Positions 1-7,793 of a DNA stretch of 10,524 bases are shown here, in pieces. This stretch comes from Bacteroidota bacterium (GTDB lineage Bacteria > Bacteroidota > Bacteroidia > UKL13-3): contig CANHRW010000054.1 of assembly GCA_947462865.1 (NCBI GenBank), positions 1-10,524 of the forward strand, given 5' to 3'. The notes below the pieces were generated by a model. That model saw only the letters and a list, made by a program, of their open reading frames with translations, was not told the origin of the DNA and did not search any database. Position 1 is the first letter of the stretch. Each line of letters opens with the position of its first letter. The position numbers and the translations under genes were made by a program.

Positions 1-380
1 CAAAAAGCCCATTTCCTGTCTATGACCACAATCTTATGATGCAACCTTCTTCCTAAACCAAATGGAAATTGAACAGGCGAAAACCATTTTATTTCCATTT
101 TGAGGTCATGACACGTTTCAAGAATGTGTTTTGGAAAACGCTTACTACCAAAATCATCTAATAATAAATATACTTTTACACCTTTTTGGGCAGCTTGTTG
201 GAGTGCTGTAAGCACTTTTACACCAATAGTATCTAATTTAAAAATATAAAATTGTGCATGGATCTCTTGTTTTGCATCAGCAATTTGAGCCATGAATAAG
301 TCAAAAAAAACTGGACCACTTTTGAGAATCCTTAACTTATTTTGTAATCTCAAAAACTGCTTGTATCCCTTACTAGGCAT
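1..380 (-). CDS. Phospholipase D-like / cardiolipin synthase family protein (partial, 3' end outside window)
   Basis: The reading frame starts at the ATG at 380-378 and is open to the left edge, giving about 126 residues. Near the edge it carries HHKIVVID, a match to the HxKxxxxD catalytic motif of the phospholipase D superfamily. Upstream, a segment of the type QIADAKQEIHAQFYIF and then KGVKVYLLLDDFGSKRF matches the usual start of a cardiolipin synthase PLD domain. Family enzymes join two phosphatidylglycerols, or phosphatidylglycerol and phosphatidylethanolamine, into cardiolipin at the inner membrane, with two HKD motifs per chain; only the first is visible. The N-terminus has no transmembrane hairpin, so it resembles the ClsB/ClsC type or another PLD hydrolase rather than a ClsA type. 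It starts 9 nt after the yciH stop and is probably last, or near last, in that operon. The superfamily is clear; the exact substrate is not. Confidence 0.8.
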   Translation of the reverse strand, partial: MPSKGYKQFLRLQNKLRILKSGPVFFDLFMAQIADAKQEIHAQFYIFKLDTIGVKVLTALQQAAQKGVKVYLLLDDFGSKRFPKHILETCHDLKMEIKWFSPVQFPFGLGRRLHHKIVVIDRKWAF

Positions 381-389
381 GGTGTTTTG

Positions 390-731
390 TTAAGAGCCTG
401 CTTTTTTTACTTTGTAATTTTCTTTAGTAAGCAATGCCAGTAGTTTGTCTCTAAAATCTCCCTGAATGAGTATTTCTCCATCTTTAACAGCTCCACCAAC
501 TCCACAATTTTTTTTCAACATTGAACCCAATTGATTTAAATCGGCGTCAGAACCAACAAACCCATTGATTCTACTCACCAATTTACCTCCACCTTTTCTA
601 TCTAAAAAAATTTTAAGCTGTTGTTGTTGGTTGGGTAAAGTAAAAGCTTCAATTGCATCTGCCAATTGATATTCAAAGGCATTGTCTGTAGAATAAACTA
701 CACCTTCTCTGTTTTTATTTTTGTTGCTCAT
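390..731 (-). CDS. yciH: YciH/SUI1-family translation factor (eIF1-like)
   Basis: This 113-residue protein has the SUI1/eIF1 fold signature. A basic strand-turn at residues 38-60 ([20 protein letters not shown]) is followed by the [20 protein letters not shown] block at 72-91 and the C-terminal FRDKLLALL...YKVKKAG at 93-112. Typical bacterial SUI1 proteins are about 105-120 residues, so it is full length. Archaeal and eukaryotic relatives check start-codon selection on the small ribosomal subunit, and E. coli YciH has been linked to initiation fidelity and translation inhibition under stress. The role in Bacteroidota is not settled. Its ATG overlaps the TGA of the permease as ATGA, a sign of translational coupling, and the PLD-like gene follows after 9 nt. 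Family assignment is secure and function is inferred. Confidence 0.9.
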   Translation of the reverse strand: MSNKNKNREGVVYSTDNAFEYQLADAIEAFTLPNQQQQLKIFLDRKGGGKLVSRINGFVGSDADLNQLGSMLKKNCGVGGAVKDGEILIQGDFRDKLLALLTKENYKVKKAGS

Positions 732-2227
732 TTGTTTTTCAAATTGCGTTTAATAGCAGCTTGTTTGGCACTATAAATAAAATACACAAGCAAGCCAATG
801 ATTAACCAAATCATGGCACTCACGAGCGTAGGCATTGGTAAACCAACTATCATAGCAAAACATACGACCATTCCTAAAACAGGCACCAATGGTACCAAAG
901 GAGTCTTGAAATTCCTCTTTAAATGAGGCTCTTTTACACGCAAAATCCAAACAGCAGCACATACCAATATAAATGCAAATAAGGTTCCAATACTGGTTAA
1001 ATCACCAGCTACTGAACCCGGCACAAACGCAGCAAAAAAACCAACAAACAAAAATAAAATCATATTTGATTTGTAGGGTGTTCTGTACTTAGGATGAACC
1101 TCCGCAAACACTTTAGGCAATAAGCCATCATTTGCCATGGCATAAAATACCCTTGATTGTCCCATAAGCATTACCAAAATTACAGACGAAAAACCCGCCA
1201 ATATTGCAACAGTAATTGAAAAAGAAAGCCATGAATAACCAGGCATGTATTTGGTAATGGCATAGGCTACAGAAGCTTCTTTGCCTTCTTTAATAAAATC
1301 AGTATAAGGTGCAACTCCTGTAAGAACATGTGAAAATAACACATACAATAAAGTACATACCAACAATGAACCTAAAATCCCAATTGGCATATCTCTCTCA
1401 GGATTTTTGGCTTCTTGTGCTGCTGTTGAAACCGCATCGAAACCAATAAAGGCAAAAAACACAATACCAGCTCCTGTTATAACTCCACCCCATCCATGGT
1501 TCCAAAAATTAGAATAATCATACCAATTGCCATCTGGTAATAAAGTTTTTGGCGCATCTTCAGGAATAAAATAAGGCATGTGGTTCGCCGGATTAATAAA
1601 TTGCCAACCCAAACCTATAAACAATAAAATAATAGCAACCTTTACAAAAACGATGATCGCGTTTACAATTGCCGATTCATGTGTGCCCCTAATGAGCAAC
1701 AAAGAAATCAATCCTAAAATTACTAAAGCTGGTAAATTCATGATACCACTGGTAAAAGTACCATCTATGTTTTTAATTGATTCAAAAGGTGAATGCATCC
1801 ATTCATAGGGTATGGAATCTCCCAATAGTTTATTTAAATATTCACTCCAAGCTATAGAAACTGTTGCTGCACCTAAGGCATATTCTAACACCAATGCCCA
1901 TCCAATAATCCAAGCCACCAGCTCACCCATCGTTGTATAAGCATAGGTATATGCACTTCCTGCTGCAGGTATAATTGATGCAAATTCTGCATAACATAAC
2001 CCTGCAAAAGCACAGCCCACTGCAGCAATTAAAAATGAAATGGTAACGGCAGAGCCCGCATGTTCTCCAGCTGCTGCTGCAGTTCTAACAAATAGTCCTG
2101 CCCCAATAATGGCACCAATACCTAAAGCTATTAAATTGGTAACGGTTAAGGTTCTCTTTAACTGATGACCATCTGAAGAACTTTCAAGTAAATCTTTGAG
2201 TGATTTTTTGTAAAAATAGTTTGACAT
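728..2227 (-). CDS. APC-family amino acid permease (cationic amino acid transporter-like)
   Basis: A 499-residue polytopic membrane protein of the amino acid-polyamine-organocation superfamily, nearest in pattern to the CAT (cationic amino acid transporter) group. Residues 36-46 ([11 protein letters not shown]) form the unwound TM1 substrate-binding motif. [20 protein letters not shown] at 257-276 is the conserved TM6 and following loop. [15 protein letters not shown] at 357-371 is the conserved loop after TM8. Hydrophobic segments fit about 12 to 14 helices, and the length is typical of bacterial CAT-like permeases. It probably imports amino acids across the inner membrane by proton-coupled symport or exchange; the substrate cannot be read from the sequence. 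It follows the penicillin-binding protein gene by 78 nt and overlaps yciH by 4 nt. The start chosen is the first ATG after that gap, and the leader has no clear Shine-Dalgarno sequence. Confidence 0.92.
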   Translation of the reverse strand: MSNYFYKKSLKDLLESSSDGHQLKRTLTVTNLIALGIGAIIGAGLFVRTAAAAGEHAGSAVTISFLIAAVGCAFAGLCYAEFASIIPAAGSAYTYAYTTMGELVAWIIGWALVLEYALGAATVSIAWSEYLNKLLGDSIPYEWMHSPFESIKNIDGTFTSGIMNLPALVILGLISLLLIRGTHESAIVNAIIVFVKVAIILLFIGLGWQFINPANHMPYFIPEDAPKTLLPDGNWYDYSNFWNHGWGGVITGAGIVFFAFIGFDAVSTAAQEAKNPERDMPIGILGSLLVCTLLYVLFSHVLTGVAPYTDFIKEGKEASVAYAITKYMPGYSWLSFSITVAILAGFSSVILVMLMGQSRVFYAMANDGLLPKVFAEVHPKYRTPYKSNMILFLFVGFFAAFVPGSVAGDLTSIGTLFAFILVCAAVWILRVKEPHLKRNFKTPLVPLVPVLGMVVCFAMIVGLPMPTLVSAMIWLIIGLLVYFIYSAKQAAIKRNLKNK

Positions 2228-2305
2228 GCTTATAAAATTCAGTCACAATATACAGATTCAAAACGAATTTAGAAATCTAACTATTTTTAAAAACTTCCGA
2301 AATAA

Positions 2306-4525
2306 TTATTCCATAAAATCAGGCTTTGCCTGTTGGTTCTTTGCTTGTTTGTATTTATCACAATCAATTTCTATAGACAAGGGAGCTTGAGGTGCTTCCC
2401 ATTCATTGACAATTTTAAACAAGCCGGTCTTTGCAACAACCTTTTTCATGTAATTGGCCCATATAGGCATAGCCATTGCTGAACCAGAACCTAAGTCCAT
2501 GGTTCTAAAATGTATAGCTCGATCTTCCCATCCTACCCAACAGCCCGAAACCAAACTAGGAGTAATGCCAATAAACCATCCATCCGAGTAGTTTTGTGTA
2601 GTACCTGTTTTACCCCCAACGGCACCAGGAATCTGGTACAAATATTTAACTTTTGCAGCCGTGCCATGGGCAGTTACTCGCTCCATCATTTTGCACATGA
2701 CATATGCGGTTTGTTCGCTCAAAGCTTCTTGAGAAATTTGTTTGTTCTCATAAATCATATTGCCATTTTTATCTGCAATGTTTAATAAGTAAACAGGCTT
2801 CAACCATACACCTTTATTGGCATAAGCACTAAATGCCCCTACCATTTCATAAATAGACACGTCAGATGTACCCAAAGCAATACTCGGATAAGGTTCTAAA
2901 GGACTTGTTATTCCTAATTTTCTTGCTAAATCAACCACCGATTTAGGCCCATTAGGCCCCAACTGTTTCATCAAATGCAACACAATGTTATTGACCGAAA
3001 ATTGCAAGCCTCTGAATAAACTCATTTCAGGTTCGTTATAGGTATTGTCTGCATTTTGGGGAGCCCAATCATTGAAATCTTCGAACACAACAGGCTTATT
3101 TGGCACCACAGTACATGGCGATGTTCCATTGTCTACAGCCAAAGTATAAACAAAAGGTTTAAACGTTGACCCTACTTGCCTTTTAGCTGTCACATTTACA
3201 TGATCGTATTTAAAATAATTGTAATTATGGCCACCCACCCAGGCCTTAATTCTTCCTGTCGTTGGCTCCATACTCATAAGGCCACATTGTGCAAAATATT
3301 TGTAATACTTTAAACTGTCCATAGGAGTCATTACGGTATCTACCTCTCCTCTAGTCATGCTATATACTTTCATTTTTACAGGCTCATTGAAATTGGCTAA
3401 AATAGCGTCTTGATCCATACCCATTTCTTTTAATACACGGTAACGTTCTGAACGTTTCATACTGGCTGTAATCAATTCTTTAAATTCACCCCAAGGTGTT
3501 CTTCCTTTCCAATGCGTATAAAATTTAGCCTGAATATCTTTCATTTGTTCAACAACTGTTTCTTCAGCCATTTGTTGCAATTGGGGATTGATGGTGGTGT
3601 AAATTTTTAAGCCATCTTTGTATAAATTATAGCCATTTTCAGCACACCAATCTAACAACTCCAATCGAAGAGTTTCTCTAAAATAAGTAGCTAACCCTTC
3701 ATTGTGGTCTTCCTCTTGGTAATTCAATTCAATAGGTTGTGCTTTTAATTTGCCACATTCTTCAGCACTTATAACTTCATTTTTTTCCATTTGATTCAAT
3801 ACAGTATTGCGTCTGATTAAAGCATTGGATGGATTGATGACTGGGTTGAATTTGGTAATAGCCTTTAGCATTCCCACCAACATGGCAGACTCAGGTACAT
3901 TTAAGTCTTTAGGAGATTTTCCAAAAAATGTTTTGGAAGCAGATTTTATACCAAATGAATTACCCCCAAATTCAACCGTATTGAAATACATGGTTAAAAT
4001 TTCTTCCTTGGTATAGCGTTGTTCTATTAAAATAGCCGTGATCCATTCTTGTAATTTAGTAATGACTTTTTCATGAATGCTTTTGAATCTTTTTCTTGGA
4101 AATAAATTCTTTGCCAATTGTTGGGTGATGGTACTTCCTCCTTGACGTTTACCCATTAAATTATAAATGACTATGGTAAACAAACGGTTATTGTCAATTC
4201 CAGAATGGTTATAAAACCTTACATCTTCGGTAGCAACCAATGCATTGATTAAATTGGGACTGAGGTCTTCAAAATTGGCATTGCTTCTGTTTTGCAAATA
4301 ATATTTACCTAAAATGGTTCCATCTTCTGCATATACTTCACTAGCTAAATAAGTTTTGGGATTTTCCAATTCTTCAATGGGTGGTAGTTCTCCAAACCAA
4401 CCAGCTGCAATGGCTGCTATTAAGCCAGTAAATAAACCTATACTTAGCAACAAAAATAGCCAAACCCATCTTAGCCATTTCCAGAAAGGGTTGTTAAAAA
4501 ACAATTCAGTCAAACCTTTATTCAT
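2306..4525 (-). CDS. mrcA: Class A penicillin-binding protein (PBP1A-type glycosyltransferase/transpeptidase)
   Basis: A 739-residue bifunctional peptidoglycan synthase anchored by one N-terminal helix (about residues 20-42). The GT51 glycosyltransferase domain polymerises lipid II. It shows motif 1 ATEDVRFYNHSG with catalytic Glu100, motif 2 GGSTITQQLAKN at 129-140, KLQE at 157-160 (Thr replaces the Arg usual before this Lys; catalytic-site Lys and Glu are kept) and YFNTVEFGGNSFGIKSA at 180-196. The transpeptidase domain cross-links stem peptides and has STFK at 453-456 (nucleophile Ser453), SVN at 510-512 and KTGT at 639-642, so all three penicillin-binding motifs are intact. The length is normal for the family in Bacteroidota. 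It lies 5 nt after porW on the same strand, so cotranscription is likely. The symbol follows the usual PBP1A name; ponA is equally used. Confidence 0.95.
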   Translation of the reverse strand: MNKGLTELFFNNPFWKWLRWVWLFLLLSIGLFTGLIAAIAAGWFGELPPIEELENPKTYLASEVYAEDGTILGKYYLQNRSNANFEDLSPNLINALVATEDVRFYNHSGIDNNRLFTIVIYNLMGKRQGGSTITQQLAKNLFPRKRFKSIHEKVITKLQEWITAILIEQRYTKEEILTMYFNTVEFGGNSFGIKSASKTFFGKSPKDLNVPESAMLVGMLKAITKFNPVINPSNALIRRNTVLNQMEKNEVISAEECGKLKAQPIELNYQEEDHNEGLATYFRETLRLELLDWCAENGYNLYKDGLKIYTTINPQLQQMAEETVVEQMKDIQAKFYTHWKGRTPWGEFKELITASMKRSERYRVLKEMGMDQDAILANFNEPVKMKVYSMTRGEVDTVMTPMDSLKYYKYFAQCGLMSMEPTTGRIKAWVGGHNYNYFKYDHVNVTAKRQVGSTFKPFVYTLAVDNGTSPCTVVPNKPVVFEDFNDWAPQNADNTYNEPEMSLFRGLQFSVNNIVLHLMKQLGPNGPKSVVDLARKLGITSPLEPYPSIALGTSDVSIYEMVGAFSAYANKGVWLKPVYLLNIADKNGNMIYENKQISQEALSEQTAYVMCKMMERVTAHGTAAKVKYLYQIPGAVGGKTGTTQNYSDGWFIGITPSLVSGCWVGWEDRAIHFRTMDLGSGSAMAMPIWANYMKKVVAKTGLFKIVNEWEAPQAPLSIEIDCDKYKQAKNQQAKPDFME

Positions 4526-4530
4526 GTGGT

Positions 4531-7227
4531 TTATTTTTTATTCTTTTTAAGGGTAGCAGCCAACTTAGGGTAAAAAGCAACATAAGTTGATAGTTTTTTG
4601 TCTTTCATCGCAGATCTAAAATTTTTAATTGAAATGACCGACTGCATGGTACTGTCTTTAGATTTTAACTTGTCAGAAACAAAATTAATTGCCTTGAGTG
4701 TTTCTAAATAATCATTGGCTTCTGCTAAATTTTTAAACTCTCTTATAACTATGAGTTGGTATCCTTCATTGCTCATCATCGCATTAACCCTAAGCGATGC
4801 ATTTGCCATATATGATTCATTGTGGTTTGAGAATGCAGCCAAATAATCAGTTAAGTCTGACTTTTCATTTTTAATTCCCAAAAAATAATAATAAGGCACC
4901 TCGGTTTCTAGATCAAACTCAACTTGGTTGGCTGTATCTCCTGACCCTACTACTTCTGCTCGTTTTTGTTCTTTGTCCATTGCCGCCAAAATTGCTTTGG
5001 AATTGACACTTACTTCATGCTCCGGAAATGCAGAAACAATACTTTGTAATGCCTTTTTAAATGCAACTTTATCTCCAGATTTACCAACACACATTGCTAA
5101 CATATATTCGCATTTTGCACGGTAAATATTTCCTGGAAAATCTTTCTCTAAATTGCGTTTTAACAAACTTATAGAATCGCATTTCCCAGCTTGAAAAGTA
5201 GCAAGTAATAATTCATAAGCGCTGTTCAAAGCTGCATTTTGATCAGATTCATTGCTCTTTAAACTCTTTTTCTGAAGGATGAGCGCATAAGGATGCTCAG
5301 GATATTCCTTAATTAATAAATCCTTGTAAGAAGCAGCCATTTTAAGAGAGTCCTTTATTTGAAAATTTTTGTATAAAAAATAATACGCTTTGGGTTCGTA
5401 TTCATTCAGTGGAAATCTCTTTTCCAGCTCATTGTAATAAAAAATACTTTGGTCGTAATCTTTGATTTTATCATGGTAAATTTCGCCTAAATTATTGAGG
5501 GCTTCAAGTATCCTTGCATTAGAAGTCTTTAATTGCTCTTTAGTAAATGGAACATGCTTAATCCATTCTTCTTTAGAAGCATCAACTGGTGCTTTTGCTA
5601 CTGCTCTGTCATCTATATTTTTAACTTCAATACCCGTTTTATTGTCTTTATCGACAGCTTTCGTTTCTTCCGGTTTAGCATTTACTTTCTCATTAGTTGT
5701 ATCAACCGCTTTTATTTTTTCTCTACTTGCAATTTTCCAAAAATCTTCATTGGCTCTCTGCCCCCATTTCTTGTTACTAAAAAATTCAGCAGCTCCTCCA
5801 TTAATCAAAGTTTGGTTATAAAAATACCAAGCAACATTACCCGTTCCAGGCAATGGCGTTAAGCCACCAGATGTACCTGGCATCGCTTCATTGGCTTTCA
5901 TACTTTCAGCTATCAAATCAATTTTTTTATTTTGCTTGAAAAGGGCCTCTTGTCTTTTGCGTTCTTGCAACATCCAATTATCTATTTTTCTATTTAATTC
6001 ATCTGTACTCAATAAAGCCAATTGTTGCAAAGAATCTTCTGTCTCAAAGGCCTGTAAATTACTGATCAAATCTTTCAATGTTATTTGCATAGATTTTACC
6101 TGCTCGTATTGCTTGTTCTTGTTATCTAAATATAACATACAAGTATCATAATAAGCTTGTGCGTTTTTATAGGATTTCTGCTTAAAATAGAGTTGAGCCA
6201 ACTCTTTACAGGTTATTGATTTCTGGGTTGTATTTGAGCCACTTTTTACAGAAGACAACTTAAAATATTTGATGGCATCATTTATATTTTTGAGATTCAT
6301 TTCCAGTCGTCCCAATTCAAAATAGATTTGCCCTAAATAATCGATATTCTTGTCGTCAGAGGCCATCCGTTTTAGATTGCGCCTAACCTTTGCCAAAGAC
6401 TTTTTGTCATTCAACTCAAAGCACCTGACCAAATTAATGGTTGCATTGAAATTAAAATCATAGGATGGCAATAATGTAATTACTTTTTCAAAATGATAGG
6501 CTGCTAGAGGTTTTTTAGCTGATTCTAAACACAATTGTCCCAAGATAAAATGGTACCTGATTCTGTCTTCTTTTGAAACTTTTCCGGTTAGCACCATGGT
6601 TAAATTATCAATAGCAGATTGGTATTTGGCCAACCTTACATTGATATCTGCCGCGGTAGTATAAACATGTGCAATCTCTTTTTTAGTTAAGTTTTTTCGG
6701 GTCAGCATTTCTCCGATAATGGCTTCTGCTTCTTCAATTTTTTCTAATCCAACATAAGACCTGGCCATCCAGCTGTTGATTAAATTCTTATAGATGCTGT
6801 TCTTGTATCGCGTTCCAACAAATTGAAAAGCTTCAATTGCTGAATAAAAATCTCTTTTGTAGTAGAAACATTTAGCTACTCCAAAATAAGCATCATCTGT
6901 AAATTTACCAATTTGGTGCAAGGCAATAGTACCAGCATATTTTTTGCTGGCTTCATCAATTAAATTACCCGCGGACTTAGCCGCTTCAGGAGTGCCATAT
7001 GGGATTACATCTAAAATTTGGTTAAAGTTATTGGAATGACTGGCCTCCACTTGGGTTTTAACCTCTAATATTTTTTGTTCTGCATTAAAATAAATATTAT
7101 AATGACCGGTTAAGGTATGCCAATTTCTATTGATCCATCTGTTTTTAGTTGGACTGCAAGCGGCAACAAGCGCCAACAATAGGAGCAGAAAAAAACGGTT
7201 TCTTTTAATTTGATACAATCGTTCCAA
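4531..7227 (-). CDS. porW: Type IX secretion system periplasmic lipoprotein PorW/SprE (TPR-rich)
   Basis: A large lipoprotein of the Bacteroidota type IX secretion and gliding apparatus, called SprE in Flavobacterium and PorW in Porphyromonas. With the TTG start at 7227 it has 898 residues. The lipobox LVAAC puts the lipidated Cys at residue 24, followed by RWINRNWHTLTGHYNIYFNA, the conserved N-terminal block of the family. Helical TPR-like repeats cover about residues 95-385. The family-specific WYFYN (467-471) and KKWGQRANEDFW (486-497) come next, then a charged low-complexity linker (about 500-550), more TPR-like helices, and the C-terminal YYYFLGI domain. An ATG at 7296-7294 is in frame, but it would put about 46 residues before the signal helix and collide with the divergent gene. 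A TTG at 7218 is also possible. AAAGG lies 11 nt before the chosen TTG. Family assignment is strong; the start is uncertain. Confidence 0.88.
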   Translation of the reverse strand: MERLYQIKRNRFFLLLLLALVAACSPTKNRWINRNWHTLTGHYNIYFNAEQKILEVKTQVEASHSNNFNQILDVIPYGTPEAAKSAGNLIDEASKKYAGTIALHQIGKFTDDAYFGVAKCFYYKRDFYSAIEAFQFVGTRYKNSIYKNLINSWMARSYVGLEKIEEAEAIIGEMLTRKNLTKKEIAHVYTTAADINVRLAKYQSAIDNLTMVLTGKVSKEDRIRYHFILGQLCLESAKKPLAAYHFEKVITLLPSYDFNFNATINLVRCFELNDKKSLAKVRRNLKRMASDDKNIDYLGQIYFELGRLEMNLKNINDAIKYFKLSSVKSGSNTTQKSITCKELAQLYFKQKSYKNAQAYYDTCMLYLDNKNKQYEQVKSMQITLKDLISNLQAFETEDSLQQLALLSTDELNRKIDNWMLQERKRQEALFKQNKKIDLIAESMKANEAMPGTSGGLTPLPGTGNVAWYFYNQTLINGGAAEFFSNKKWGQRANEDFWKIASREKIKAVDTTNEKVNAKPEETKAVDKDNKTGIEVKNIDDRAVAKAPVDASKEEWIKHVPFTKEQLKTSNARILEALNNLGEIYHDKIKDYDQSIFYYNELEKRFPLNEYEPKAYYFLYKNFQIKDSLKMAASYKDLLIKEYPEHPYALILQKKSLKSNESDQNAALNSAYELLLATFQAGKCDSISLLKRNLEKDFPGNIYRAKCEYMLAMCVGKSGDKVAFKKALQSIVSAFPEHEVSVNSKAILAAMDKEQKRAEVVGSGDTANQVEFDLETEVPYYYFLGIKNEKSDLTDYLAAFSNHNESYMANASLRVNAMMSNEGYQLIVIREFKNLAEANDYLETLKAINFVSDKLKSKDSTMQSVISIKNFRSAMKDKKLSTYVAFYPKLAATLKKNKK

Positions 7228-7236
7228 TGAATTACT

Positions 7237-7244
7237 TACCTTTG
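7237..7244 (+). promoter_or_regulatory. Candidate Bacteroidota -7 promoter element for the M23-like gene
   Basis: TACCTTTG is an exact match to the TAnnTTTG element recognised by the primary sigma factor of Bacteroidota. A TTTG at 7209-7212 lies 24 nt upstream, slightly farther than the usual spacing to the -33 box. Transcription would begin near 7251, giving a leader of about 44 nt. The match is exact but short, so it could be chance in AT-rich DNA. Its position in the divergent gap, upstream of a gene with a good ribosome binding site, supports it. Confidence 0.45.
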
Positions 7245-7256
7245 AGCTTTGGTGGC

Positions 7257-7286
7257 ACAATTTTAAACCAATCTTTACAATTTTAA
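7257..7286. repeat. 10-bp direct repeat with 20-bp period in the divergent promoter region
   Basis: ACAATTTTAA occurs at 7257-7266 and again at 7277-7286, exactly 20 bp apart, which is about two helical turns. Read on the minus strand, each copy contains TAAAATTG, a 7-of-8 match to TAnnTTTG. The pair could therefore be a tandem regulator site or weak promoter elements for porW. Both copies lie between the divergent coding regions if porW starts at 7227. Confidence 0.4.
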
Positions 7287-7290
7287 GGAA
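7286..7290 (+). promoter_or_regulatory. Shine-Dalgarno site of the M23-like gene
   Basis: AGGAA ends 4 nt before the ATG at 7295, within TTAAGGAAAGAC. It is one of the few recognisable Shine-Dalgarno-like sites in this window, where most leaders are simply A-rich. It supports 7295 as a real start and argues against the divergent porW using the overlapping ATG at 7296. Confidence 0.5.
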
Positions 7291-7294
7291 AGAC

Positions 7295-7666
7295 ATGGAA
7301 AAGCCGAAAAAAAAACTCTTGCACAAGTTACGGTACAAATACCGTTTAATTATCATAAATGATGAAAACTTCAAAGAAAAGTTTTCATTCAAACTAACGC
7401 CCATGAATTTGTTTGTGGGGCTGAGTACTGCCATTGTCTCTTTCACATTTTTGGTCATTGTATTGATATTCTTTACGCCACTCAGAGAATATGTTCCTGG
7501 ATATACCGATAGTCAAACCAAACGAAATATTCGGTATTTATTGTACAAGACTGATTCTCTAGAAAAAAGTTTACAAGCCAAGGAATCGTATTATAAAAAC
7601 TTATTAAATATTGTAAATGGAGGATCTGGTATATCAGATGGAACCATCAATCCTCCAAAAAAATAG
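7295..7666 (+). CDS. One-helix membrane protein resembling the N-terminal part of Bacteroidota M23 peptidases, peptidase domain absent
   Basis: This 123-residue protein has a basic cytoplasmic head (EKPKKKLLHKLRYKYRLII), one transmembrane helix at about residues 37-60, then TPLREYVPGYTD (61-72) and a helical stretch with KTDSLEKSL (85-93), ending in a Gly/Pro-rich tail. The order KYRL, a short acidic turn, a SFKL segment, a helix ending in F-TPLREY-PGY, then KTDSL is, from memory, the N-terminal portion of M23-type LytM-like metallopeptidases common in Bacteroidota. Those proteins are near 300 residues, and their HxxxD and HxH zinc ligands lie in a C-terminal domain that is entirely missing here. 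The frame ends in a normal TAG, and only 127 nt separate it from the bactofilin gene, so no hidden domain follows. It could be a scaffold or regulator, or a gene decaying from its C-terminus. Gene existence is likely; function is unknown. Confidence 0.75.
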   Translation: MEKPKKKLLHKLRYKYRLIIINDENFKEKFSFKLTPMNLFVGLSTAIVSFTFLVIVLIFFTPLREYVPGYTDSQTKRNIRYLLYKTDSLEKSLQAKESYYKNLLNIVNGGSGISDGTINPPKK

Positions 7667-7727
7667 TCATCATCTATCAACTATTCTTCATTTTTTAGGG
7701 ATTGGTGATTTTTTTATAAAAATTAAT

Positions 7728-7735
7728 TATGTTTG
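7728..7735 (+). promoter_or_regulatory. Candidate -7 promoter element for the bactofilin-atp operon
   Basis: TATGTTTG is an exact TAnnTTTG match, with TTG at 7702-7704 placed 23 nt upstream, at the long end of the reported spacing. The spacer contains the perfect AT palindrome TTTTTATAAAAA (7711-7722). Predicted initiation near 7742 would leave a leader of about 50 nt before the bactofilin ATG. It is the best candidate for a promoter serving bactofilin and the ATP synthase genes, although readthrough from the upstream gene is equally possible because no terminator is evident between 7667 and 7727. Confidence 0.5.
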
Positions 7736-7793
7736 TTAATGGCCACTTGGTCAGCTAATCGATTTTCATCCAGCAACATTAATAACCAACACA

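Noticed and set aside
2228..2305. Possible promoter in the 78-nt gap between the PBP gene and the permease
   Set aside because: On the minus strand there is only TAGATTTC, a 7-of-8 match to TAnnTTTG, without a convincing upstream element, and no strong terminator hairpin is seen, so readthrough from the PBP gene is just as likely.
5495..5862. Plus-strand open frames antisense to porW
   Set aside because: They are hydrophobic or Ser/Phe-rich translations of the opposite strand of a strongly supported gene, with no recognisable domains or ribosome binding sites.
7297..7458. N-terminal extension of the porW frame to an ATG at 7458
   Set aside because: It runs antisense through the well-supported plus-strand gene at 7295-7666 and would bury the lipoprotein signal about 100 residues into the protein.
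7619..7656. Inverted repeat GGAGGAT / ATCCTCC at the end of the M23-like gene
   Set aside because: The stem is 7 bp with a 24-nt loop, lies inside the coding region and is followed by A residues on the plus strand, so it is not a plus-strand intrinsic terminator.
7740..7753. Imperfect palindrome TGGCCA-CT-TGGTCA near the predicted transcription start of the bactofilin operon
   Set aside because: Only 5 of 6 positions match and the site is short, so I cannot distinguish an operator from chance.
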